This document shows, piece after piece, positions 12,301 to 21,830 of a DNA stretch of 64,000 bases. The position numbers were made by a program, and so were the translations under genes. The stretch is from positions 27,066,385-27,130,384 of the forward strand of contig JAZBQD010000017.1 of NCBI GenBank assembly GCA_036583965.1, read 5' to 3'. The DNA comes from Prunella strophiata. Taxonomy: Eukaryota > Chordata > Aves > Passeriformes > Prunellidae. The notes beneath the pieces are model-generated. The model ran no database searches. It had not been told where the DNA came from and saw nothing but the letters and a program-made list of their open reading frames with translations. The stretch's first letter is position 1. Each line of letters opens with the position of its first letter.

Positions 12301-15210
12301 GCTGAGAAAAGCTGCTGAGAAGCTCCTGGAATGCAGAGGCAAGGACTGACCAGACCACGTCCCATGTCAGATGATATTTGGAGTTCTAACAGGAACAGGA
12401 AAGTCCCTTGGATAATGGGTCATATACAAGGGGAACAGCAAAAGATGACAGAAGGAGAGGAAAAGAAAAGAGGCAAAGGAAAACCCCTGCTCACAGGCTC
12501 AGGGCCATGCAGAGCAGGAGTGCAGCAGCTGCTGCAGGGTATGGTGCAGGAAGACACAAACAAGCAACCTGCAGGAGACTGGGAAATAAGGCTGGGGCTG
12601 TCAAGAGATGATGAAAACTAGATGGGAACTGCTGGGTCTCATCTCATGCAGTGAGCTGTGGAGTTTCTCTAAGATGAGAAGCTCACAGAGTCAAAACAGA
12701 GTGTGAAAGGCAACAGTGAAACATGGAGCTTAACATGAGGAGCTCACAGGAGAACAGGGCAAGGAGGAACAGGAGAGGACAGAAGATGATTTCTTTCCCA
12801 GAACCTGATAGAGATGCAGTAGAGTGGGGATGGGAGAAGGCTGCACAGTGGCACAACTTCTGTCCAGCATTTAACAACATATCAGGTGGTGCCCAAATCA
12901 GCCAGCACAGGACCTCTTGGGCACATCCCAGTTTATCAGCCAGCCTGGGCTGGGGCTAGAGAGCAGAGAGAGAGCAGATTGACCACTCCAATAGTGTCAA
13001 AAAGAAGTTTTATAAACACAGGTCAGACATAACCCTTCTGCTGTGCACCCACTGTGCCTTCATTGTGATGCACCCAGCATGGTGCAAAGGATGACCATAC
13101 CTCTCTTTTCACCCGTGAAAGGAACCAAGTCTTCTCTGTCTTTAATGTCCTTTGCCTGCTTTTCTAGGTGGGCCATGAGTTCCTCCCTTTTGAACGGGCC
13201 AGTTGGTGGCTTTTGCGTCTGATCCCGCTGCCTGAGCCCTGCCGGCAGCAGCGCGTTCTAGACACGGAGGGGAGAAACACAGGTCATCTCTGCAGGCCAC
13301 AATCCCCACCCATCAAACACTCTCCCCTCTACTCTTCCCCCATTGCACCACTCTCCCACAGTGCTGGACAGTTTGCTTCTCCGTGTGTCAAAGGTTATCT
13401 TCATCCAGCCCCACTGATTCCCACATCATCCAAGTATGTGATGCTCCTCCCCCCCTTCCGTTTCAAATGCTGCCCAGTAGATTTTTCTCTGCAACATCAG
13501 CTCCAGCCCATTCTTTCTGGAAGCTCTCAGCCATCTTCTCCCCGCTATGAGTCTGTCCAAGTGCCCACAGTGCCCCATGTGTCCAACAAGAATCAGTTCA
13601 GTTAAATCTCATGATCTTTCACAGAACAGATCAGAGAGTTGTGACGGTCTCTTCTGCCTTTCAGGATCCATCACAAAACCGCAGAGACGGTCTCACAGAG
13701 AAGATCACTTGGTTGCAGAGCAAAACCCCCGTGAGCCCCAGCTTTTTTTCAAGCTGCCTCCTTGTTATTCAGTCACGTAAGCCTCCACGGGAAGCTGGTT
13801 CGTGCTTGACACATATGGCACGTAAACACCTGCTTATATTTAAATATAGAACAGCCTTAATGCAGTAAGTAAGACTATTCCCAGATTTGACACTAAGCAT
13901 GTTCTTTAAAGCTTTACTGGATAGAAGTCAACATTTACTTTTTAAGACATCCAAGGTGATGCTGAACAACACACTGATTTTTCCATGCCTGCCTGATAAA
14001 AGTAGTTCATTATAATTTATATCTGTATCAGTGAAAAGCCTGGAAAGGAAAATTACTAATAGGAAGCAGATAGACCTGGGGAACCCTGGAGGGCAAGAGA
14101 AGTGTGTGAATTGTACAAGCAGGGAGGCATAGGAGACAGCTTGCTTCCACAGTCTTCATGCTGTGTGAGGCAACTATGCAATCCTCAAGCAGACTACACC
14201 TGCACTGATGTCCATAATTATTTTACCTTTCTTCATCTTTCACAGAATGCTGCCTGACTCTGTGTCTTCTGGGATAGCTGTAACCAGCCCATCAGCCCAT
14301 ACGCTTAATCCCAGGAGCCAGTTTGCCAGCTCTCAAATATTTTCCTGCATTGCAATTAAAAATACTGATGATGCAATCTACAGCACCCATCATTTACTCC
14401 AGAAACACTAACTGCATGTTGCAGGAACAATTTCTCACTTGGCAGTGCCCAAGCTCCTCGAGTAACATTGCCATAAGCCAGAGGCCTGCCAGTTGGCTCT
14501 GCACAGCCCCTGCAATGGGACAGTGCTGGCTCCAAAAACCTTTCACCAGCTTGGCACCAGCAGACCCCATGTTTGCGTATGTGCAGCTCCTGCTGATGCT
14601 AGGAGGTGGCTAAAAATAAACTGTCCCACTTTGCAAAACTCTGGGATTTGGATTTCTGACTAAATGGAGGAAAATACAGGCCATTTGAAGTTTCTTACAA
14701 AAAACCCAAACCCAAACCACCAAAAAACCCCCAGAAAACCCTCAAACCAAGCAATCCACAAAGCATTCCTCCAAGGTGGCCTGCTCAGAAACAGAGATCC
14801 ATTTTCCACAGGATTACTGCACTGCACCAGCACGGGCTCGTATTGCTGCTGCAAGTCACAGATGCTCATCACATTGGGAAAAGGGCAGGAAAACAGAAAC
14901 AAAGATACACATGTAGACTGTGCTTCCAATGGCAGAAAATTCTTATGTGTATCTGCAGCCAGTCTCTTCCACTCTTGCTCCAAGTACAGGCTCTACAAAG
15001 GATCCCACTGAAACACAGATTACTAACACAGCCCACTCCCCTACAATTACTAAGATTCACGACCTAACGTCTCAATTAAAAATTACTTACATCAGGATCC
15101 AGCTCTTCCAGTTCATTCTCTAACTTCCTGAGCTCCTCTTCTGTCAGAGCTCCAAGGATCTGATCTTCATCTAGGTCTCGGTATTTTTCTAGCTCCTTTC
15201 TGTAAGACAT
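266..15210 (-). CDS. TMOD1: TMOD1, tropomodulin-1 (9 coding exons, complete, 359 aa)
   Basis: Spliced coding region: 15091-15210, 13101-13257, 9673-9792, 6757-6846, 6178-6308, 4532-4639, 2889-3032, 2230-2374 and 266-330, all minus strand. Lengths 120, 157, 120, 90, 131, 108, 144, 145 and 65 nt sum to 1,080 nt, i.e. 359 residues plus TAG, the known TMOD1 length. Every junction has a GT donor and AG acceptor and keeps phase. Known family role: caps actin pointed ends with help from tropomyosin (thin filaments, erythroid membrane skeleton, lens). Layout expected for the family: residues 1-38 first tropomyosin site (Leu27 kept), then first actin site, second tropomyosin site, and a leucine-rich-repeat C-terminal half from about residue 160. 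The C-terminus reads [15 protein letters not shown] then RTGV. Other tropomodulins were considered; near-identity to remembered human TMOD1 across all exons, plus TDRD7 next door, favours TMOD1. Confidence 0.97.
331..2229 (-). other. TMOD1 intron 8-9
   Basis: 1.9 kb between the last two coding exons. Open frames here are short and show no family resemblance. I see no repeat or conserved element that I can name. Confidence 0.8.
2230..2374 (-). CDS. TMOD1: TMOD1 coding exon 8 (residues 291-339)
   Basis: Acceptor TTTTCAAAAG before 2374 (a weak, purine-containing acceptor) and donor CCTGG/GTGAGT after 2230. The peptide [20 protein letters not shown] continues to [20 protein letters not shown], the last leucine-rich repeats and the start of the C-terminal helix. 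145 nt, leaving one base of the Val codon completed by the last exon. Confidence 0.95.
2782..2880 (-). repeat. 23-bp minisatellite, about 4 units, in the intron after TMOD1 coding exon 7
   Basis: On the plus strand the unit CACCTGACCAGAGCTGCCAC recurs four times, starting at 2782, 2809, 2832 and 2855 at 27, 23 and 23 bp spacing. The outer two copies carry a CCCAC tail and the inner two ATT. On the transcribed strand each unit presents TCAG/GT. Confidence 0.9.
2889..3032 (-). CDS. TMOD1: TMOD1 coding exon 7 (residues 243-290)
   Basis: Acceptor TGTCCACAG before 3032 and donor CCAG/GTAAAG after 2889. The peptide contains [13 protein letters not shown] and ELRIDNQ, leucine-rich repeats of tropomodulin. 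144 nt, phase 0 at both ends. The donor is followed within about 105 bp by four donor-like sites in a short tandem repeat (see findings). Confidence 0.96.
3033..4531 (-). other. TMOD1 intron 6-7
   Basis: 1.5 kb intron. Several overlapping open frames of 60-125 codons exist on both strands but none continues an exon or shows a recognisable domain. Nothing further seen. Confidence 0.8.
4532..4639 (-). CDS. TMOD1: TMOD1 coding exon 6 (residues 207-242)
   Basis: Acceptor TTCTCACAG before 4639 and donor CTTTT/GTAAGT after 4532. The peptide [20 protein letters not shown], then [16 protein letters not shown], is part of the leucine-rich-repeat actin-binding domain. 108 nt, phase 0 at both ends. Confidence 0.96.
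4640..6177 (-). other. TMOD1 intron 5-6
   Basis: 1.5 kb intron. No repeat family or conserved element recognised. Confidence 0.8.
6178..6308 (-). CDS. TMOD1: TMOD1 coding exon 5 (residues 163-206)
   Basis: Acceptor CACCTGCAG before 6308 and donor ATTATG/GTATTT after 6178. The peptide [20 protein letters not shown] leads into the first leucine-rich repeat (EEVNLNNI). The last codon is Met where human TMOD1 has Arg. 131 nt; the exon completes the preceding codon and ends in phase 0. Confidence 0.95.
6757..6846 (-). CDS. TMOD1: TMOD1 coding exon 4 (residues 133-163)
   Basis: Acceptor CCTGTAG before 6846 and donor CAACA/GTAAGT after 6757. The peptide [20 protein letters not shown] is characteristic of TMOD1 and covers the end of the second tropomyosin-binding site and the entry to the leucine-rich-repeat domain. 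90 nt, phase 1 at both ends. Confidence 0.96.
6847..9672 (-). other. TMOD1 intron 3-4
   Basis: 2.8 kb intron. Open frames up to 142 codons are present but have no splice-bounded or family-like structure. The shorter neighbour at 6309-6756 (intron 4-5, 448 bp) also holds nothing recognisable. Confidence 0.8.
9673..9792 (-). CDS. TMOD1: TMOD1 coding exon 3 (residues 93-133)
   Basis: Acceptor ATTTATAG/GA before 9792 and donor GCTG/GTAAAA after 9673. The peptide begins [20 protein letters not shown] and ends in [11 protein letters not shown], the acidic linker that leads into the second tropomyosin-binding site of the family. 120 nt, phase 1 at both ends. Confidence 0.96.
9793..13100 (-). other. 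TMOD1 intron 2-3
   Basis: 3.3 kb intron with many GC-richer open frames on both strands (up to 158 codons), none with recognisable protein features. A T-rich run lies near 12035-12060. No interspersed repeat could be named with confidence. Confidence 0.75.
13101..13257 (-). CDS. TMOD1: TMOD1 coding exon 2 (residues 41-93)
   Basis: Acceptor GTGTCTAG before 13257 and donor GAGAG/GTATGG after 13101. The exon reads [20 protein letters not shown] onward and ends in [11 protein letters not shown], the first actin-binding region of tropomodulin. Length 157 nt, ending with one base of the next glycine codon (phase 1), which coding exon 3 completes. Confidence 0.96.
13258..15090 (-). other. TMOD1 intron 1-2 (between coding exons 1 and 2)
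   Basis: 1.8 kb intron. It contains a C/A-rich patch near 14700-14750. No gene or named repeat seen. Confidence 0.8.
15091..15210 (-). CDS. TMOD1: TMOD1 coding exon 1 (start codon, residues 1-40)
   Basis: ATG at 15210-15208 opens [20 protein letters not shown], the tropomodulin N-terminus that forms the first tropomyosin-binding helix. Leu27, needed for tropomyosin binding in the family, is present. The exon ends in codon GAT at a GTAAGT donor (15090-15085), phase 0. Compared with remembered human TMOD1 only conservative changes are seen (for example Gln at position 17). Confidence 0.96.
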
Positions 15211-15242
15211 CTTAGAGGAGTCTCGTGGATCTCACTTCTATG
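15211..15242 (-). other. TMOD1: TMOD1 5' UTR part of the start-codon exon
   Basis: Upstream of the ATG, a pyrimidine-containing stretch ends in TTCTGTTACAG at 15253-15243, so the exon probably starts at 15242. A second AG, TTCATATCAG, lies 12 nt further upstream and would start the exon at 15254. The choice affects only the 5' UTR. An acceptor here means at least one non-coding first exon lies to the right; see the CpG island. Confidence 0.6.
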
Positions 15243-16195
15243 CTGTAACAGAACCTGATATGAAAACAGGAAGCATTAACACTGAGCACATGAAGCATGA
15301 TGCTGCAGCCCGCCAGGCTAGGGAACAGTGAACACCCCAGAGTTGGAGATTTAAGCTTAAAGCACTGCTGATTTCAAAAGATTGCTCAGGGCCCCCCTTT
15401 CACATCCCACACGCAGATAATCACCCATGGACGTGAGAGCGGCGCAGCTCCGGTAGCACATTGCCCCACCACGGACTTGTGGGACAGGACTGAGGAAGTT
15501 CTTGGGACAGGACCCTGGCTAGGGATGTCTTTCTGCAAGCAGTGCTAGATGTTAATGAAGCATCCTAGGCATTTATTTCTTCAAAGGACAATAAATCGTA
15601 AGTCATGAAGCAGGCAGCTCTCATGTCCTTACAAGCCCCCAGTAACACCGCCATGCACATGGCACTCCAGATAACATTGTTACCAGATGGGAAAACAGAT
15701 TTGTAGCACCACTGAGTACCTCTGAGCCCTGAAAACCTCCACGAGGCTACAGTGTGTGGCACTTCTTCCCGTGTTTAAAAGCCACAAGGAGATCAGGAAG
15801 TATTATCCACTCAGGTTCAGGAGGCTGCCAGTTAAATGTGCTATTTAGTGACCCACCTTTCCTTGGACAACACATGTTTGCACTGCTGCCAGCTAAGCAC
15901 CTGACCTGTGTGCTACTGCACGTTCTACTCCAATCCTTCAGGAAAAGAAGTGAATGGTCTATCTGGATAATCCCTGCTGACCCCAAGGTTTGGCCCGTGT
16001 CTCCTAGTGTAATGTGCCATACACAATCATATGCATGTAAGTGGACTTCTGCAAGCAAAAAGACTGCAGAGAATAGGGTCAATGTGTTTAAAATATGCAG
16101 GTGGGTTAAAAGTACACTCAGCATAACACACAAAAGCATATCCAAGTCTGCTCTTTTGCTGACAGTCTCCTTCTGCTCCACAGCACTGCCTGTAC

Positions 16196-16218
16196 TTTTT
16201 TTTTTTTTTTTTTTTTTT
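16196..16218. repeat. Poly(T) tract, 23 T
   Basis: An uninterrupted run of 23 T on the plus strand (poly(A) on the minus strand). No adjacent retrocopy or target-site duplication recognised. Confidence 0.95.
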
Positions 16219-18555
16219 GGCTTTGTTTTTGCACAGAATACCAAGTCCTAGATAATTTAAAGTGACTTTTCTTAAAGTGTTGCTATTCTTTTGAGTGACA
16301 TTTACATTAAAAATAACAGCAAGGCCTGCGTATTTTTTAGGGAGCCAAACATCTTTTGAGTTTCTATAAATGGTCTCTTTTCAGCTCCTGTGGAACATCA
16401 GAGCCCTACCCTGAATCACAACTTTCCAGCTTTGCTTGTCCCCTCAGGACAGATTATGCTCTTATGATCACTCTTCATTAGTGGAGAAGTTTCTTTATAC
16501 AAGTTACAACACAGCTGCTGTTCCAGATAGGAAAATTATCTTTAGCTTGGTCACAAAAGGGCACGGTAATGCACACATGCTTGCTCAACAGCAAGCCCTT
16601 AAATTTAGAAGTTGTCATCTTGTCAGACGTTTGGTTCCCCACTAGTGCGATGGCAATTCCTGCATCACTCACATTCCTGCCACTCGCCACTTAGGAGGTG
16701 AAGCGCGAGGAGATGGTGCCTCCCTGCTGGGAGAAACAGCCCCTGAAGCTCCCTCAGCTGGGAACTGAGAGGGTGAAAATCAGCTTTTCACTGGGCTGGT
16801 TTGCTCCAAGGAGCAGCCATCAGCCTGCAGGCTGCGGAGCCAAGGGCAGCCAGGAGTGTGGAGAGGAAGCAGGAGAGGTGGGGCGCAGTGGGTCTGGCTG
16901 AGGGAGGTGGGAGGAAGCCCTCACTCCCCTCCCGTGCTTCACCAGAGCCCTCAGGACAGGCAGGCAGCAGCCACACACCAGGCAGCCCACGAGCCATGCC
17001 CAGCAAGTCAGCCCCTGCAAGCCTGTCCTTCCTGCAGGCACAGAGAAGGGCAGAGCCTTTACTGCAGTTACCCACGAACACTGGGGCGGGAGATCCTAGA
17101 AAAGCAGCCTGGACTTGGATCTGGATATGCACTGTGCTACTGCAGCCTCAGACTGCAGTGCATGAGCCACGACTAGCCTGGATTTCATATGCCACATGTA
17201 GTTTTGACCATTCTGCCATGGAAGGAGCTGGAGTTAGGAGCAAGCGGAAAGGCAGAGAATAACTCACCCCAGGCTGCTAAATTCCCTCTAATGGCTTAAA
17301 ATACCCACACCTGCCACACACACGGCAATATCTGTCTTGGCTACATGAGGACAACTATTCCCAGAGGCAGTCACAGACCCTTCCCTGGAATGCAGGCAGG
17401 AGTGCAGGCAGGGGCCTGTCTGGGACCAGAGCAGGGTGACCTTGCTGCCTCCCTGCAGAAGGACAGAGATGTCAGCACCGAGAGGCAGGGCAGACACGGG
17501 ATGTCAGTGCACACAGGCAAAGCTTCTGGAAAACGCCTCAGGTTTCAAAGCATCTTGCAGAGATATGAAGCTGAGGCTGCATATAGCAAAGGCCCTGAGG
17601 GTTGAAGACAGGTGCAGATCCTGCTGAAACACAGCTGAAATCCCCATGGGGAGAATTTAATTTGCTACATACCCCAAAGGGAAGTGTCGGGGGGCACAGT
17701 GCCCTCCCAGAGCTGCTGGTGCAGCCGGACGGTGCTGGCACCTCGCACATCTCCTGCAGGCAGCACACTGAGAGGACTGCTGGTCAGGAGCACCAGCCTT
17801 GCCCGTGGCAGCAGGACATTCTGTACTGCTCCCCTGCCTGCAGAACCAGCCCTTCAGCTCTGTGTCCTCCAGCACAGCCTCCAGGACCAGTACGTTCGCT
17901 GGCGCTCCCTTATCTCCACATCCCAGGCCTCTTCTACCCTATCTTGCTAATGAGTGCTGGGAGAAAAAGCAAACCAGCCCATCTGCTGTAAATGGAAGAG
18001 GGCTTTGGACTGCCAGTGATAAGAAAGCAGGTAAATTCCGCCTAAGTGCAATTGTTTTTGCTTGTGCAGAGTACTGAAACACCCACCACCACAAAACAGT
18101 TCTCCCTGACTTGTGCCAGAGCACAAGCATGGTTTAACACAGGTCCCACCTTCACCTGAGCTCAAACTAAACAGCAAGATCCTTCAGCACAACTTGAGTT
18201 CTCACTCTTTTTCATTAACCCTATCACTCTTCATTCAATCAAATAAGGAACCATCACAAAAGAATATAAGTGCAATATACAGATACTGCACAGAACTGAC
18301 AGTGTTGCAACTTTAAGTCCTCAAAAACCTGAAATTCTTACAGATTACAAACATAGCAAGATATTAGGTCCCTTTGTTCAAAGTACTTGTCAGTCACACA
18401 AGAAGACAGCCCAAGCACTTGCACTTAGTAAGTCAGAGCAGCACATAGGCTGGAATGCACAACGATCATTAAAACTGCTAAAGGAGAAAAATTTAATTGG
18501 CTGGGAGATAATAAAAGGTCATCTACAGGAAAGACTGTTCTCACCATGAATATGC

Positions 18556-18582
18556 AAAAACAAAACAAAACAAAACAAAACA
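18556..18582. repeat. (AAAAC)n pentanucleotide microsatellite
   Basis: About five perfect AAAAC units on the plus strand inside the TMOD1 5' intron. Confidence 0.95.
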
Positions 18583-19910
18583 ACATTGCTGATCATGAGG
18601 AGGATAGAACAGTTTCTTTCTGAAGGGTTCAAAAGTGCTGAGCAAACAAATGGATGCTGAAAATAAGTGGAAATGAAAAGCATCCTGTACGACACTGGAA
18701 ATAATCCTTTCACAGTGCTTTGCACTGGTACAGCCCCCTGCAGCACCATGACCTTTTTGGGGTGCTGAAACCTGAGAGCAGCACTGACGTCTGCAGAGGG
18801 AAGCGGTGGAAATCCATCCGGGAAAGCGGCCCACGTGGGCCCTCTGTTTCTCCACCAGCCGAGGGCAGGCATCAGTGCTTGGCTCTGCTCTTCGGGTGGG
18901 CCAGGAGCAAGGCAGCAATGCGCTTGGGCTACAGCAGGCTGCTCGGGAAGGCTGTGGAGCAGCACCCGTACTGCCGAGTCAAAAGGACTGCTGGATTATC
19001 CCCCCGTGATCCGACAGCCCCAGGAAAAAGGACACACGAGGAGAGGAAGAACTGCGTAAAGTGACAGGAACGGCAGCAAGAGAAATGTCTTGAAAATACA
19101 AAAATGTCACAGTGGAAGCCACGGGTGCTGTGTCAGGCATGCCGTGTGACACATCTGGCACTGCCCGTGTGACACATCTGGCTCGCTGTGCCGGGCAGCC
19201 CAGCGCCTCCCGCTTGTGCCAGCATGCCAACACCAGGACAGCAGAGAAAGCACTTCCCTTCATCAAAACGCAGGGAGAAAGAGCAGCTAAGCTCAGCAAA
19301 GGTGCAGGGCTTCCCAGGGATATATTCTGTTATCAGTCCAAGGCTCGGCACGCGGGAGGGTTTGGGGCATCCCTGGCCACCGCCACACCGAACAACCACC
19401 AAAGGCAGGGGACAGGAATTCTGTGTACTCTGCCACACAATGAGAGCCATGCCTGAAAAAAACTGACATCCTTGCCCCAGACAACCCATGAATGTACCAC
19501 AAAACCTTTTCTGTGCTCGGAAATGTGAAAGCAGACCATGGGGCTTGGGTTTTGGGATGAGGAGGTAGCCAAGCATGACTAGCATAGCTATTGAGTCTTG
19601 AAAAAACTGCCGAGGTTGAAGACAGAAGTCTTTTCAGGATGACAGCTGTATTTAAGGAGCAGTGAAGGCAGGAATTCACATCATGAGAGAAGGCTTGAAA
19701 ACTGTTCCTGTTTGACTCACACAGGGTTTTGATTTATAAGATTTTTTTTTAACAGCTTAAATATAAATCTGAGTCAAAGTTCAGAGTTATTATTTTGCAG
19801 TATAAAAATAACAAACCAATATCAACCATCCCCTCTATAGTTGATACAATAATTTTTTTTTCCTTTGACTTGCAGCATAACTTAAAAGATAAATGTCAGT
19901 GTTGTCTGGG

Positions 19911-19976
19911 TTTTTTTTTTTTTGTTTGTTTGTTGTTTTTCTGTTGGTTTTTTTTTTTTGTTTTTTTTTTTTTTTT
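19911..19976. repeat. T-rich low-complexity stretch
   Basis: T runs of 12 or more interrupted by G, including GTTTGTTTGTTG. The phenylalanine-rich open frame across it is an artefact of the T runs. Confidence 0.95.
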
Positions 19977-21439
19977 GATGGAGGAACTATACATACCTCA
20001 AGTGACCATTTCCTATAAATTCAAGAGAAACTAGGTACTTTCTGTGCATACATGTAAATCTCAGTGAGTCACCCAGATGCAGATCCAAGATGCATGCTGT
20101 GCAGATGAGAGGAACAAATCACCTCCATCTTTTTTTGTAAATAAAAACTGTCTTCTTACATGGTCAGTCCTCTGACAAATCTTAAAGCCAGTAGTGAACC
20201 TTAACAAAATCTCATGCAGGACTCAGACCCTTATTTCTTGGGAAGCTGCACACGTGTGCAAAGGATCTACCAGCCTAGAGATCTTCTCTGGCTGGCAGTC
20301 AGGAAATGAAGGAGAGCTGGGGCACTTGCTCTAAGGCAAGGTGGGGGCTGCCAGAAGTACTTGGAGAAGGGGTAGCTGTTACACATGTAGTGCTGGAGCA
20401 GGCATGGTGGGGATGTAAGAGATGAAGGAGATCAAAAAGCAAGTCTCTGCTGATTCTCCCCTCCGGGGACAACTTTCAAACCCTGAGCTTGCATCCCAAC
20501 ATGACTGGGTGCTGATGACTCCATGGTCAACTCGGCTTTTTGAGTCACTGGGCAACCAAAGCTGGTTATGTAACCAGTTCCCTGAAGTTTCAAAAACTGA
20601 CCAACAAATTGTGGCCAGATCCAGTAGCAACAAAGGGAAAGATGCTCATCAGCTCCTACTGAGACCACTTCTGAAAACGTGAATCTATGTGAATTGTGCA
20701 AAACCCAGTAGGAAATCAGAGCAGAGCAGAGGAGGAGTTGGATCCTTCCTCAGTGTCATCACACAGCCACACACAACAGAAATCTTCACTGGTGGGTGCT
20801 TGTGACCATGATTTACCCTGCCCACGAGGGGAGTCAGTGCAGCTGTGCTGGTACAGGGCTGTCTCCTCCCAGCACACAGGTACAAACATCACACCTCAGC
20901 CCCACTGTTCCTTCTCTCACAGACACAACCAGAGCCCAGCTGTGGCTTTGCAAGTGACTACATGCCCTGCACTTGAGGTACAGGCCTTCAAAAGTTTACT
21001 CCACTTCAAATGTACACTGTTCTTCTTAAAATGAAAGGAAGATAAATGTCTAAGACCGGTCCTTTAAGGTAATGGCCTCCTGCACATTTCTGTAGACCCC
21101 TTTTCAAGCAGATTTCATTTTCTAGTCAGAGAGGAAAGCATCATTTTAACAAGCCATTAACACACACCCAGGCTGCAGCATCGAGTACTGTTGGCCAGCC
21201 TGGGCTCTGCATCACCACCTTGAATGTACAAGATGATGAAAACTCTAGATAAAGCTACAAAAGACTTTTGATAGACTCTGCTCTGGGCTTGGAGTCCAAG
21301 CTGCATTAGGAAGTGTCTAGCCAGGAGACCCACAGGGGAGACCCAAAGGGGACCCTCTGCTTAGCATCACTGAGCATGCAGCTGGATGCTTCACGCAATT
21401 TGATGTCCTCTAGTAAAAGACAGGTCTTTCCAAGCTGAA

Positions 21440-21830
21440 CAAGCAAAAGGAATTGGACTTATTCAGCCAGGAGAGGGGAAGGCTGCAAAGGAACCCAACT
21501 GTGGTCAGTCACGTGCTGCCTAAAGGGAAATGATTTTTAAGAAGAAAAAACACAAATCTGTGTCCTGGATGAGGAGAGTGGACAGAGAAAAGACAGGAGA
21601 TGCCCCAGATGGTGAGAAGCTCTGCCATCATGTCAGAGGTAGAAAGCAGAGCACACACTCTCATTGCTCCAGGCAAGTCAGCCATCAACAAGAAAGACTG
21701 AGGCACTCTCAGCCTCTCTGCAAGAGGCTCATTCTTAAGGAAATCCAACAGCCAATCTGCTGTCCCTTCAGGAAAATGAAACTTCTCCAAGGAAGATCTA
21801 AGTTTCCTCCCAGCTAGCAGCTGTTAATCT
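21440..21830 (+). mobile_element. Possible ancient CR1-like LINE 3' fragment
   Basis: The phrase TTCAGCCAGGAGAGGGGAAG, then a stretch ending near GAGGCACTCTC, resembles the part of CR1 between the end of the reverse transcriptase and the 3' UTR (family phrase TTCAGCCTGGAGAAGAGAAG). The copy is very diverged and has no clear 3' end, so this is a weak call. Confidence 0.4.

Noticed and set aside
16196..16218. Poly(T) tract as the tail of a processed pseudogene
   Set aside because: Adjacent sequence on either side shows no gene-like homology I recognise and no target-site duplication was seen.
15747..16251. Overlapping 165-codon open frames on opposite strands
   Set aside because: Both are helped by the 23-T tract (poly-Lys or poly-Phe). 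They lie in the TMOD1 5' intron and neither shows family features.
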